64,000 bases of DNA from Epinephelus fuscoguttatus (taxonomy: Eukaryota; Chordata; Actinopteri; Perciformes; Serranidae). Numbering within the stretch: position 1 is the stretch's first letter; each line of letters begins with the position of its first letter. Position numbers and translations under genes: made by a program. The notes beneath the pieces were generated by a model. That model saw only the letters and a list, made by a program, of their open reading frames with translations. It did no database searches and was not told the DNA's origin. Of this stretch, positions 35,430 through 48,210 are shown in pieces. The stretch spans positions 20,663,207 through 20,727,206 of the forward strand of contig NC_064769.1 in NCBI RefSeq assembly GCF_011397635.1. The letters run 5' to 3'.

Positions 35430-35640
35430 GGTGACACAGCAGTTTGCTATTTAACTAACGGCAGCAGCTATAACTGACATTAGCCTCCCTGTGTGAGGGG
35501 TGTTTGTGTTTTCATCGGCCAGGAACTTTCTCGGGCAGTCACAGGCAAACATCCGGAGCGAAATACTTCCCTATTACCACTTCCGCTTTCTTCGACAGCC
35601 GTCGGCTTCCTGGAGCACGGAGCCGTGACAGATATATTTC
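35430..35640 (-). promoter_or_regulatory. scarb2: scarb2 5' leader and TATA-less promoter
   Basis: Upstream of the ATG at 35429 the sequence has moderate CpG content and an ETS-type site, GCGGAAGTGG on the minus strand (35586-35577). No TATA box is near it. Position and composition fit a housekeeping promoter. A palindromic CLEAR/E-box (GTCACGTGAC), expected of a TFEB target, is not present. Confidence 0.5.
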
Positions 35641-35930
35641 AAGGATTTTAAATTTAGAAAAGCACATTTTGTGGAAGTTGTGATTTATAACGCGGAAATG
35701 TGATAGTGCTCTAGTATTTATTAGATAGCAACAAATTACGTTTATACACACTGGATGGTTGTCGAAGGCCAAATGTAGGGAAAATATCTGTCTTGTAGAT
35801 AAACACTCTTTGGGTTTAATCTCATGACAATAACGTCATTTATTAAACCTTAGTCTTTTTAAAGATATTTTTGAGGCCTTTTTTGCCTTTATTTGATAGG
35901 ACAATGTTGTGTGAACCATTGTGTTTAAAA

Positions 35931-35934
35931 CGCG

Positions 35935-35967
<33 letters not shown>

Positions 35968-36022
35968 GTTTCTTGATGCAGTAAAGTGAACACATGGCAA
36001 GGCAAGTTTTACATTTAGGCAT

Positions 36023-36065
<43 letters not shown>
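35931..36065. repeat. Compound microsatellites (CG)n(CA)n and (AC)n(AT)n
   Basis: (CG)6 then (CA)13 lies at 35931-35968 and (AC)12 then (AT)10 at 36022-36065. Between and after them a motif, TTCTTGATGCAGTAAAGTGA, occurs at about 35970 and again with few changes (TTCTTGATGCACTAAAGTGA) at about 36175, so the whole tract looks duplicated. Confidence 0.85.
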
Positions 36066-36894
36066 CCTTTATCATTTTTTGTTTTACATTTCTTTGCATC
36101 AGATAATTATGTAGGTCACGCAGTATACATAAAGTAAAGCTGTATACATAAAGAGTGTAATGTCTAAATTTGGTTCTTGATGCACTAAAGTGAACACATG
36201 ACAAGACAACTCCAAGTGCATTACAGGGGCATAGAAATACATAAGATATAATACATTAAGAAATGTTCAAATTGCATCAAAAGATGAATAAAAAAAGAAC
36301 GCCAAACATAAAACACCATAAAAACGGCAAATGGAAGCAAATACATAGATGCAGATTAAAGACAAAGCCACAATAAACAAAATTTTTTAAACCCGGATTT
36401 TTAAAAAGTTTTAGCAGAGCTCAGGTAGGCCTTTATTAAGGGAGCTTATGCCACAGGTGGGGAGCACAGAAACTAAAGCAAAAGCAAAAGACGAACAGAA
36501 GTTAAACACACACAAAAATACGTAAAATACCTGCAGGTTTTACATCAATCAATTTCTACAATTGTGTTATTGGGAAGTCTGTTGAGTTACTTAATGTGAG
36601 GCAACAAACACTGGACATTAAGAATCAGGTAAAAGATGTATTTCAATAAAATTACATCAAATCTGAGCTTTCATACAGTCCAACAGCTGGAAAGTTAACA
36701 TAACCATGCTGAAACTCAGGGTAAATCTGGGTGTCTGAGTGTTATCTGAGTGTAAACAAAACCACGAAATTCCATTGCATCATTGTTTCTGTCTTTACGT
36801 ACATTTTAAAAGACCAGATTGTGAGGTGTAGGTTCAAGGCTGGATATGGTAACCATCAATACACTGATAAAAAACACTGGGCTTGAACTACTTA

Positions 36895-37125
36895 AAAGAA
36901 GTAAGGTAACTTTTTGCTTCAGGTTATTATGTAGATCAACCCAGACTGGTCTTTGTGAAAATTACTTAATGATTTTGTACAAAACAAATAATTTTCCAAG
37001 TAAAGTCAACTCATTTTGGCAAATAAAATCAACTTTTTTCATACAAAAAATTAAGCAATTTATACAAGGACTAACCTTGCTTGATCTACATAATTATCTG
37101 ATGCAGAAAGTTGCCTTAAATTTCT
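36895..37125. mobile_element. Palindromic MITE
   Basis: TAAGGTAACTTTTTGCTTCA and GGTTATTATGTAGATCA (36902-36940) are mirrored by TGATCTACATAATTATCTGA and TGCAGAAAGTTGCCTTAA (37081-37118). The same arm, GCATCAGATAATTATGTAGG, appears as a lone fragment at about 36097-36116. There is no coding capacity. Confidence 0.55.
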
Positions 37126-39540
37126 TAAGTAGATTAAACACAATATATTTTTGTGCTTTTTTGTCTACTTAAACAAATTAAGCATATATTACCTGGTCAA
37201 TCTGCCCAACACATTAAAATGTGACATTTGGGGCTTGTGACATTTGACCAGCTGTACACACAAGACATCACTAAATTAAGAGGGTTCATTTCCTGGGAAT
37301 CATGAGTACACCCAGCAGATTGTATGAGGGTGGCACTAAAGATATAGGCCTATTCATTTTGTGACAGCTGGTAAGTAAAGAGTATATACTGAAAGGCCTT
37401 CCAGGTGGGTCCTGAATTATTATCTGGCTTGTTTATGTCTTGTGTAGGGACACACAACAGTGTTTAGAAATGACCACAAACAGAGGTTAATACTGGGTCA
37501 GAAGTATTTTTTAACCTGTAACAGATAAATCCAATAACAAGTGGGCCTGCTTTTTTCTTTACATAAATGTATCCTTGTTTTTCCCAGTTTTGTTCAACCT
37601 CTCTGTACCAACAATAAATCACATTTTCTTGAGCAAGGAACTTAACTGCCTTGAATCATTTCTTGACCTACTAAAAGACAGTTGGTATATATATATATAT
37701 ATACACACACACAAATATCACACATTTGGACTGGTTTATCCTTGTCTAAAATAGGTTTTTGTATGCTATGTAGTTGGTGATTACTATTATATACATGTAC
37801 ATGGGTTATTTTTGTGTTACAACGTTACATGGTAATAACAATGTTATATTTAGAAAAGTCTTAGGTGTAAGTTTATCTACATCTGTTTCACTTCACTCAA
37901 TGGCTTGTAGAGGGGTGTGATTTAATAAGGTCATACTTCCTCCCATTCTTTTTCAAATGTGTAAATCAAAGTAACTATACACTGACAACTGCTTTTCATT
38001 ATTTGCAAATACTACTTTCTTTCTGTCTGTCTGCTTTTTGTATGTGCATGTCTTTTTTTTACATGTTCAAAATAAATATCAAATACTATTAATAATAGTA
38101 GTAAAACTAATTTCTTGTTACCCACTGTATCATTCAGGTAATTCCAGTGTTACATGTATCCTTACCTGAAGGGTGCAGACTGGATCAGGATCTAGAAGAA
38201 AATGCAGACCCATCAGTTTTACTAAGGGTTCCTAATAACATAGAAACCACGCACCTAGAATTTTATGTTTTGTTCTGTCACTTGTATTATCATGGGTGGA
38301 AAGTCAAGTTGCTGATATGGGTCAGATATTTTCTCACATGTGGGAATAGGCCACATTTCAGCTACTTTTATTAAGACACTTACCAACTATGTACTCTTAA
38401 ATACACTATTCATAACACAGAACAATGTAGTAAGTAGTTTCTCCACTAGGTGTCACTGTCTGGACATTTACTAAGACTTCATGCCACTGCCTACATTCTT
38501 TGTTGGCCATATAAACTGGAGTCATAATAGGTGTTGAGTCAAAGTTTCATATAAAAGGGGCCACACCTTGGCTAAGCAGAGTAAGCTATGAGCATGCATC
38601 TCTGTCTCTTTGTCACATGATCCCATTTTTTTCTCTAATTGTTTAGATTTCACAATTGCATAATTTCAAAGACACTGCTCATATTCATTCAGAAAATATG
38701 TCCAGATATGCCAAGACAATGTGGTTAAAGCACATTGTGTATGGTAATGGTATGTACTGGAACAGACACTGGCTGTAAATCATAACATTGGAACATTTAC
38801 ATTAATAGTTTTGGTTTATTATGACAGACACACAAACAAAGCCAAGTAGCTCAAGTTGCATTATCTCATCTTACCAAATAGCATCAACATGACAAGCTTA
38901 CACCTCAGACACGTTCTTACCTGCTTTACAAAGTTTCATTGCAGAGGTGTTGCGACACAGGACCGTATCATCAACATGACTTGTTTGACTGGCAGAGTGT
39001 CTCAATCTCTCATGGAGATGATAAACACTGATTTCACACAAGACAAGCTGGTTTACACATTATGAGTGGGCTACTCCAGCCTCTGAAAACAGCTGTATTG
39101 AGTCTTTATGAAGTCTGAGATGCATTGTGGGAAATGTATAATGCAAATTTTTGGAGGCTGAATCACTGGGAGTGGAAGTTAAAATATCCTGGCCCCTGTT
39201 GCATTAATTTTGATTACACTTATTAAAGCTTGTCTCTTGTAAGTACTTGTTTTGGAGGTGCACAGTATGCTGGGATACCTGCTTAAGCAAATACACATAA
39301 TTGGTCTTAACAGAAAATACATTGTGTAGTTATAGTGCAGCTCCATTTACACATAAGTTTTTTTGTATGAAACATGGCAGGTGGTCGTTTTTGGGGGGTC
39401 ATGGGAGTTCAGGGGGTCCAGTCAAAAATCCCAAACATACTGTGTTTATTATATTATAATTTATTCTGCTGTGGCTGTGTGAGTGTGGTTTTGTGGAAAA
39501 CACCCCTCTAACCAGAACATGAATGGGGCACAATAGAGAA
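37126..39540. other. Intergenic DNA between scarb2 and rai14
   Basis: No exon is recognised. A (TA)n(CA)n tract lies at about 37685-37713 and AT-rich simple sequence near 38085-38105. A stretch around 38440-38460 (CACTAGGTGTCACTGTCTGG) resembles no classified repeat. Confidence 0.4.
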
Positions 39541-39559
39541 CAGAAGAGGGCTCGCTCGC

Positions 39560-39869
39560 CGCGGTCACGAGAGCACAGGGGGAGTGACGTCACTTTCCTA
39601 AACCGGGCAACAGCCGTTGAGTAGAGAGTCCCGAGCAGAGAGACACACAGGCAAAGAGTCCGTGAACAACTTTTAATGTATGCGGGCCAGTGTGTCGGGG
39701 CGCACTGTTTCCTCCCTCCTTTATGCATCCTCCTGCTCGACTTAGCTCAACCACGGTTCGCTGTTTCCTCACCGGCTCCGTAGCTCGTCCGTTTTTGGCT
39801 CAAAAAGCGGTTGTGTGTCAGTTTCTTTTATGTGTCCAGCCCTCTCCTGCGACTCCAGCACAGAACCGG
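39560..39869 (+). promoter_or_regulatory. rai14: rai14 promoter and noncoding first exon
   Basis: This is a GC/CpG-richer block (GCTCGCTCGCCGCGGTCACG) with a perfect CRE, TGACGTCA, at 39585-39592. It ends in a strong splice donor, AACCGG|gtaagt, at 39869/39870. The next strong acceptor that leads into a recognised rai14 start is at 41817. No TATA box is obvious. The TSS is taken to lie between about 39600 and 39700, which is inferred. Confidence 0.55.
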
Positions 39870-41817
39870 GTAAGTGCGTCCGGTAATTTCATATCATGTT
39901 AGCTGTTGTCGGCTGAAATAATGGGTGGTTATTGTCACAAAAGCCTCACAACTAGGTATTTTTAAGTGTCAGTGTTAAGTTAAACGCGTTCAGCTCCTGT
40001 TACAAAGAGTCCAGGCTGACTGTTTGTGTATTATGATGCACGGCGCGCGCGTTTGATAGCCTACTTTGTGCTAAACGAGCTGCAGCCGTGTTTGAGCATG
40101 TATTCAACTTCCATTGTTTGAGGGGCAGTGTCCAAATACTCAGGTAGCTACTTTCTAAAATGTGAACTCAACTGCTTGTTGGCATCAATTCGTGCTACAA
40201 TGGAAACTTTGACAATGGGTTCAGTGGTTAAGTTTGCTGCCCAACAGTGGGACCACAACTGTGTTTGATTGCTCACTTTCAAACTGGCGTCCAATACCTT
40301 TAGAGGTGTTCACAATCCATTACCACTTATTGTCGTTTTCAACACATTTGCCATTGATAAGCTGCTGATATATTACAGAAAAATTGCCTTATGGATTTAG
40401 GCAAATGAATGTTAATCTGGTTGGCTTGAAAGCTGCCAGAGGAGCCCAGACATGGCTTTCCTTGATGCACCCACCTACAGCACACCCCTCTAATACATCA
40501 GTATCCACCCACCTAAAGAGTCTTTGAACTTAAAATTACTTTGTGTGCTCACATTTAGATATCCATTTAGGACCTTGTTTGTGCATGTATTCATTCATAA
40601 CTTCCACTGTTTAAGGGGCAGTTTGCAAATACCCAGATAGCTACTTTATAAAATGTGGTCTGAACTGATTGTTGGTAGCAGGTGATTTAATCCGTGCTCC
40701 TATAGAAACTTTGACAATGGGCTCACTGGTTAAGTTTGCTGCCCAACAGTGAGACCACAGCTGTGCTTGATTGCTCTGCTCATTTTTTTTTTAAATTAGC
40801 TTCGATAACTCTGTGTTCACAATCCACTACCACTTATTAATTGTTGCCATTCATGGGCTGCTGATATCTTACGGAAAAACTGCCAAATGAATGTGTCAGG
40901 CAAATGTATATTAATCTTGTTGGCTTACATGCTGCCAGAGGAGCCCAGACATGGCTGTCCTTGATGCACCCACCTACAGTACACCTCTAATACATCAGTA
41001 TCCACCCACGTAAAGACTCTTTAAACTTAAAATGACTCCTTCTAACTTGTGCATTGTGTCTTCAAATCCTTATGAGCGCTTACATTTTAAATATTATCCC
41101 TTCATTGCAAAGAGGCTCAAATAGCTTACGTGGTTCTCTGTGTTGAAACACAAGCAGACACAGGGGAACCTGGGTATAATGATGATGAAGTCATACTAAT
41201 TTCACTGGAATGCTCCCGGTGATACTTTGGGAGTAAATCACTGACGGTCATTTCAGGCATGAAAAACTGGAAATTGCCAGAGGTGGTTAAGGCACAAAAA
41301 TGCTGTCACCAGACATCCCCCAAGGGCTCTGCGGTGATTTAAAACATCCTTACAGGAAACAATACAAAGCTAGATACTATTTCCAGCAACAGGTTTAAAT
41401 TAGAATTGCATGTGGTAAAGTCCGTTCCTCAAAGTACCCATTGATTTGAGAGGATTCGTTGAATGTACAAGTGATTTGGGTTTGTTACAGCTGGAGTACA
41501 GAGTGCTGTGATCAAACTCATTATCATCATTACTCATTGTTTTTGTCGCCTACTGTAGTACTAGAAGTCGTGCTGCTGGTGAGGCTTTCATAAACGGTGT
41601 ATTTTAGTCTTTATAAGGAAAATTAATTAAGGCTGTGGATTGTTCTTACCATAAATCGCTGCTTCTGCACAGCACAGTCTCATACCGACTGCAGCCTGGG
41701 TGGATAAAGTGTCACCAATCAGGAAGTTTGTCTTATAGAAACACTAAATCACATTTGAAATGGAGGCAAACATCACCGAGGCTGAGTTTAAACATCTGCG
41801 CCTTTTTTCCTTCACAG
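39870..41817 (+). other. rai14 first intron (5'UTR) with a tandem segmental duplication
   Basis: Two diverged copies of about 465 bp lie head to tail at about 40087-40550 and 40573-41037. Both contain ACTTTGACAATGGG, GTTAAGTTTGCTGCCCAACAG, GCTGCCAGAGGAGCCCAGAC and TACATCAGTATCCACCCACC (one base differs in the second). Nothing coding is seen. Confidence 0.8.
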
Positions 41818-41847
41818 CCTTGACTGAGTGATTGAGTGAGTGACTGC

Positions 41848-41889
41848 ATGGACCGGACTGAACATGAAGAGCCTCAAAGCGAAGTTTAG
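41848..41889 (+). other. Upstream ORF overlapping the rai14 start codon
   Basis: ATGGACCGGACTGAAC opens a 13-codon frame that runs past the rai14 ATG (41864) in another frame and stops at TAG (41887-41889). Its ATG has G at +4 but T at -3. The rai14 ATG has A at -3. Some leaky scanning is therefore expected, and initiation at the uORF would block the main start. Confidence 0.5.
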
Positions 41890-41899
41890 GAAAACCGAT
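41864..41899 (+). CDS. rai14: Ankycorbin (retinoic acid-induced protein 14), first coding exon only
   Basis: The exon encodes MKSLKAKFRKTD and ends at GAT|gtaagt in phase 0. This is the conserved N-terminus of RAI14, one residue different from human (Ser to Thr at position 11); the related UACA begins MKSLKSRLRR and fits less well. The exon opens after tttccttcacag at 41817, with 46 nt of 5'UTR. RAI14 is an actin-associated scaffold with N-terminal ankyrin repeats and a long coiled coil. None of the ankyrin exons (expected to start with an NEWNKND-like segment) was found before the window ends, consistent with the very large first coding intron of this gene in vertebrates. The call rests on 12 residues plus exon structure. 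Confidence 0.75.
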
Positions 41900-44435
41900 G
41901 TAAGTACTGTAGCATGTGTTCATGGCTGTGTGAAGCTTGTGTACATACAACCATGTGTGCACATGTGTATGTCTGCATGGCTGAGTCAGCGTCTGTGTAT
42001 GCATGGCTTGAGCAGTTGCGGATAATTAATGGTGGAGTTTCTCAGTCCTGGGGTCCCTAGCAGCCCACTGCTTGTTGATATTTTGCTATTTCAGAAAAAA
42101 TAAATAAGACTAGAAAAATAACTAAATAGATTTTAATCATGTCTGGGTAATCCATTTAGAGCTTCCTCCAGGCTCTTATAAACAGAAAAAGTATGCCATG
42201 CTCAATTTCACATGACAACTTGTCAGCTGTAATTGTAGGTGTCATGAGACTCTAAGGACCTAAAAACAGGGTCATGAGCTTGAGAAACCATGATTTATGG
42301 AGTTAGCGATACGACGCAGACTATTAAACAGACATGTTGAGTCACTGTGAGAGGAGTCTGTGAATGTGATGCAAGTTTTTTTGAGTAATCCTACAAACAC
42401 CACAAACATCCACAGATACTCTGCACTGCTCCAGATAAGGATTTGATCCCGCTGACTATGAATCAGTCTTTAGGGAGTAATTTCTACGTGTTGGTTCAGT
42501 CATTCATTCGATCACAGTCTGAGATACACTCACAGGAAGTGAGGCGTCTCCACAGCGTCTGACTCATCTGTTGTCACGGTGACCGTAATGACACAGAGCC
42601 AAACGCCAGACAGGAAAAAGCTGGAGGGTTGCTGGATGAATAGGATAAGTTTTAGGGGATGGAGGGAGTGTCAGAAGTAGGCGACTGGAGAAAAGAATGC
42701 CTACCAAATGAGATACATAGTTTATGTAGAGTTTCCATGAGATTAGGAGTGTGTGGCAGGGCAGGAGGGTGAGCTCTGGTTAAATGGCATGTTCTGGTGA
42801 GAGACAGACTGTCCTACAGAGGAGGAATTAGGTGGAGTACATCCCTGCTTTTACTCAATTATAGACACAGTCACTACATGGCATGACTAGCGCATGGATT
42901 TGTGGAGAGCAAGATCTCTGTTGAGTTAAACGTCTGTAAAAGGAGCACAGATACAAACATATGTAAACAGAAAATGGGGAAAAACAATTTAACCCGAGGG
43001 TCTGATTTAAATCTTTAACAGCCTGCAATTTTACATGCCTAATATTTGTAAATTATTGCAAATTCAGTCAGCTATGTGGGGGAGTACAATAGTGTCCATT
43101 GTTCTCGCAAATGTTGAGCCCAGCATTGGGGAGCAAGGTCACAGTAGTTCCTCCTTAGTGTGTAAAACGGATAGTGGCTGTCTCACCTTTACTGGGTGTT
43201 TTCCAGTCAAAACCCGTATCGTTACAGTAAGAGTTGTTCACTGTTTGAGATGGATGCTTTTGGAGTGGAATGCTTGTCCTCACTGAAATAGCCAGTCGTA
43301 GGCGGCATGAGAGAAGAAAGGGAAGAGCAGTGGATGTGAATGTTGCTTAGAAACACGACTGAAGCCATTTGCAGTCATGCATGCCTTTGCAGACCTCACA
43401 CCCACCCACATTGTTGCACTTTGATGGCTGATGATTTTTAGGTTTTTCTGTCTTTAATTGTAATGCATCTTGGTTTTTGTACCTGTGCATGGATATGATA
43501 CTGGAAACAGGTGAACTGTTGGTACACAAACACTTTTGATTGATGATTGAAGTGTCAGTAATGAGGCATTATTATTTTGCCGAAGACAATTGCATTATTT
43601 AATAACTGATCTGACTACAAAAACATGTTTATTTCTCTTTTAAAGCACATCTAACCAACTATATTCTAAGTTTGGAATATTTTTCTCTGGAGCAGTTTTG
43701 TGTTTGTGTCTTTTACTTAAAAAAAATCCATTGATATACTTAAAAAAACAAGCAACTTTCAGTACATTTATTTTTTATGCAAAGGAATTCTGGGTAAAGC
43801 AGTGCCAGCACTGTAGTGCATTGGTGATTAAAATTAATGGTCATGGTTAAGATATGCAGAGAAATGTTTCACAAGCCAGCATGTTTATCCTCAGAGCCAA
43901 TAGTCATTCCTTTACTTTTTATAGAAACCCTGAACACCCTTAATAGAAAGAAAATATCTCCTTGGTGCTATTTTGGGCCGTGTGTGTCAGTGACAGATTT
44001 CTCAGGAATGTTCCCCCCCCCAAAATCCAAAACCAGACCCTCATCTTTTTTTTTTTTTTTTTCAACAAAATAACAGAAACATAATGCCTTCATAAATAGC
44101 TTTACTATGAAGTAAAGACATTTCCAGATAGTGTGTAATGGAATCTGTGTTTCAGTGTCAAATCTGTACTAACTGCTCCACTTTGGGGATCTACCCCCAG
44201 CCCGGAGACGTGAGTGCATCAGGCAGCCAAACCTTTACTCACACACCTCTCCGGCATGAGGCCTAAATAAGGTAGAAAGATTGAAAGCGGGACTGAAAGA
44301 GAGAATAAGATGTGTTATCACTGTAATGTGATACAGGCAGTATAAGGGCTAAATGTTAAGCTGCATGATATGACCTGATGATAAACCTTGATTGTGGATA
44401 ATTCAAATTCATGGATGGTTCACAGTTTCAATAGA

Positions 44436-45181
44436 TTTTTATGCCTCTGCGCCTGCAACAGCTGTAGCCAGAGGTGCTGTGTTTTCAGCTTGTTCATCCA
44501 TCTGTCTGTACCATTCTGGTAAATGTTTTATCTCAGGAACTCTTGGCATTAACGTCCACTTGTACTCAAGGATGAACTGATAGGATTTTTGCGGTCAAAG
44601 GTCAAGGTCATTAATGACCTCATATAACATGTTTTTGGCCAGAACTCATGAATTCATATGCTTATAATGACAGAATTCCGTCCAACTGTCAAATAGGATA
44701 AATAGGTGACACTTAATATCCAAAAGGACAAAGGTCAACTTGATGTTTTCTGGCCATTATTTAACGCCATAACTCACAGAAGGGGAGACATTTGGTCAAA
44801 TACTAAACTGTAGACGCTAATCCTGGGTGCTTACCTTGAAACTTTGGTGATTGTATAGATCTTCTGTACTGCCAGGGTTGAAGGTGTGTGTGAATCATCC
44901 ACGTTTGCCCAAAAAATGCACTTAGGCTTCTAACTTTTTATTCAATTCCTTCAAAGTCTTCACTATATTAACATATATGAGTCTGGACAGATGTCTGTGT
45001 AAATTGCTGTTTCAGAGAAGTTTGCTTAGAGGGCTTTCTGCCATAAAAGAATTTCTTTGTTAAAGTCAGCAAAAAAATCGTGGTTTGGGTTAAAATGTAT
45101 ACATTTTTTGCCAGAAAGCGCTTTCTCAAACTTTTCCCATGTGCAAGTAAACTGCAGCTTGACTAGTTGACGGAGGCATAC
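44436..45181 (+). repeat. Dispersed repeat ending in TATGCCTC, forward copy
   Basis: It starts TTTTTATGCCTCTGCGCC and ends GACGGAGGCATA, short inverse termini. Internal AACGTCCACTTGTACTCAAGG, GTCAAAGGTCAAGGTCA, AAGGGGAGACATTTGGTCAA and ACTGTAGACGCTAATCCTGG are typical of an abundant percomorph repeat. A partial inverse copy is at 15793-16200. Confidence 0.6.
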
Positions 45182-45358
45182 AACAGCGAGGCGGTAAATT
45201 CTAGTTTTGAAACACCACGATATAATTAAAACACATGCATAAAATAGACTCTATTATTCATCAACCACACCTACCATTTTAATTCACACCTTGCATTTGA
45301 ATATAAAGTTTAAAATCCACTTCACACTTACTTTGCACTTTCCCTCACATATGGGGCT

Positions 45359-45687
45359 TAAAGGTATAGTGTGTACGGTTTAGTGGCATCTGCTGTTGTG
45401 GTTGCATACCTGAAACTTCTCCCATCTGCCAAGTATGTAGGAGAAAAACAGTGATCAACACGAAAACGCCAGTGGTATGTATCTAGAGCCGGTGTTTGCT
45501 TTGTCCGATCGGGGCTACTGTAGAACACTATGGCGGACTCCTTGGAAAAGGTCCCACCCCATATGTGATGTAAATGGCTCATTTTAAGGTAGACTCAGGT
45601 GATTGTAAACTAATGAAAACATAGCTTTGAATATTATATACCATTTCTGCCAAGAGATGCCTCTAAATCCTACACACTGGACCTTTA
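45359..45687. mobile_element. Short MITE, AAAGG..GTGTGT family
   Basis: AAAGGTATAGTGTGTACGGT at 45360 mirrors CCTACACACTGGACCTTTA ending at 45687. The left subterminal GTTTAGTGGCATCTGCTG matches the leap2-intron copy at 13622-14286, and the right end matches almost exactly. It lies 180 bp beyond the preceding dispersed repeat. Confidence 0.65.
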
Positions 45688-46887
45688 GTCCCTCATTTTT
45701 CAAGAATTCAGATGGTGGGAGTTTTGTCTGTCAGTTTCACTTTGGTTCTCTTTGTTCCATCTATATGTTAATATTTATGACTGTTTGATAGGTTACTGTT
45801 ATATATCTTCTTTATTATTGTATGTGAGTAAGCTTTTGTGCCTTATTTCCTCCAGGATAAAAGTGGAAAGTTTATGTATGTGACATAATGGTATGCTGTG
45901 TAAAAATCTAACTTTATAGGTACTTAGAGAATATTGAGTGTAAGGTAAATTTATCACCTTGCCCAGTGCTACACTTTGTCGTGGGGTGCTGTATTATTGA
46001 TTAGGCTGCTGTACCAGATTGTGTAAGCCACAGAACGAAAGGCGATTATTAGCGATAGGAGTACGTGCAGGTCAGGTTGTGTGAAGATTATCAGTGTGGA
46101 TTTCTAAGACTATACACACACTCATACAGAGAAAAAGCACCCATTGTACTGTCCTGGTGGGGGTAGTTTTTGTACTGGGATAATTGAGGCAGTGGGCTGC
46201 AGAGTGCAAACTTCATTGTCAGACTGTCTTTGATATGCATTGAAATGAAACTGGTATTTAAAATAGTGCATGGATAACTTTAACTTCCTTACATTTGTTG
46301 CTCTTTGAGAAGCTTAAAATGCATCATCTTCTTTTAGATATGGCATAAACAGACTTTTCTTACCACACTTGAGGTATGCTTGTAATTATTTTTCAATCTT
46401 CCTGCATATTTTATTGTCATGTGAAACCATGTTCGGCTTCAGAAATACCATGCAAACTATCTTAAAACTGTACAGACAGCAGACTCAGCAGAATGTGTCA
46501 CCAGGTTAAGTAGATCGGCTTTCTCAAATACTGCCCTGTGAATGCACTGTAAGGCTAAGTAGTGTGAAAACTGCGCCTACGCTTAAGGTGCTCGTGCATT
46601 TCTAACCTTGATATGAAACAGCTTTATTGCTGCACAAAAAAGATTAGTAGAGAACTGAATGTGTGATTTTTCTCACAGACTGTACTGTGGAGGTAATAAG
46701 TGTTTTTTCTGCACTGGGACCATCATGGCTGTGTTGGTTCCTGATTTTTTTTTTTTTCCACATTCAACTTGTCCATCAAAATTCTGTGCATGCCAGTACC
46801 TAACAGGGAGTCACACCAGTGTTGGTTTATCAGCAGGTGTGTAGTTATGCAAAGTCAAAGTGAATCAGAGGAATTCTTTCAAGTGTG

Positions 46888-46893
<6 letters not shown>

Positions 46894-46930
<37 letters not shown>
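46894..46930. repeat. (TG)n microsatellite
   Basis: A pure TG tract of about 18 units, preceded by TATATATG. Confidence 0.95.
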
Positions 46931-46931
<1 letters not shown>

Positions 46932-47114
46932 TCCATGTATGTGGGTGTTCTGAAATGTTTGAATGTCTGTCTACCAGACTTGGTGTCTACATTTGAGTGT
47001 TGTCTCTGTTTGTCTGTGTCTGCCTGAGTGTGTCCCTTGAATATATCATTGATTCGTTTGTGGATCATCTCAGCTAAGCCTATTTTGGCCAAACATTCAG
47101 TATAATGAGGGAGG

Positions 47115-47117
<3 letters not shown>

Positions 47118-47159
<42 letters not shown>
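47118..47159. repeat. (TG)n microsatellite
   Basis: A pure TG tract of 21 units, 190 bp from the previous one. Confidence 0.95.
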
Positions 47160-47161
<2 letters not shown>

Positions 47162-48210
47162 CAGTGTTCAAGACAAGCAGACGCTGTAATCTGGTTTCTG
47201 GGAATAGGGCTGGCAATCAGCCACAGGGAGACTTAAAGGCATTTTGCTCCAGCCATGTCTGAACAATCGGCTGTCAGAGATGGTTTTGTTGTGACCTGTG
47301 ATGATAATGTCAGTAAGAATGTTTATCTTTGTTGTGTTAAGTGTAACAACCCTTATGTATTTAATGTTATATCAGAATACAAGAAGATCTAGCTTGGTTA
47401 AGTATTACTAGGGCTGAATGTTAGGCTTGAGCCATAACTATCTTTTTTATACATTTCGCTAGGGTATACAATATAAGATTGTTTTTCTGTTTATAAAAAA
47501 AAAAAGTAAAAGCTGAGCTACTGTTGATTGAAGTCATTGTAGCATGTGTGTCACTGTCAAAGCTACAATGCTGTGTTTCCAAGCAATTACCCTACAGATA
47601 GAAATGTATGTCCTTCCTGCTGGAGGGCCCAAAGACACTAGTTGCCACGGCAGATACTGACATATCAGTGGGCTAAATGATGTGATGATGTGTTGGATAA
47701 AATCATGTGGCTAAAAAACTGCTTTTGAAGTTGAATAAGTCATTTCAAATAAAAATAAAGTTATATGTGGCAATACTCCCAGACAGGGGCAGAGGCATTT
47801 TTCGCTTTTACTAGTCCTGTAACGTTATCCCCACTACTCACCGTCACCATCTTTCTTAGCTCAACTGCTTGTTCCACCAGTAGACACTGACCTCTGGTGG
47901 CTCATCCTGTGTACTACAGTACAATACATCTCTTCAATACAGCATTTCTGTATTAGTTTAGTAGAAGCATTTTTTAAGATATTGAAAATCATACCTTTCT
48001 AAATAATCTGGCATACCATAATACCTTGATACTGCCCAAGCCCTACTGGGTATTGCTTGAAACTTTTCAATACTATTGCAAATAGCATGTCTGAGTTTCA
48101 GTACTAATGCCAAAATGTTTACTTTACTTTACTTTGTGAAATATAAACTTCTCAAATAATCAGGTGTACAAGAACGTTGCTGGTCTAAAGCTGACAAAAT
48201 TTTGACTTTG

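Noticed and set aside
36846-37172. 108-codon plus-strand ORF
   Set aside because: It runs through a palindromic MITE; its composition and repeat overlap argue against a gene.
44201-44209. Nine-base candidate micro-exon (Pro-Gly-Asp) flanked by ctacccccag and gtgagt, in phase with rai14 exon 1
   Set aside because: Signals of this strength occur by chance in 22 kb of intron and I know of no such insertion in RAI14.
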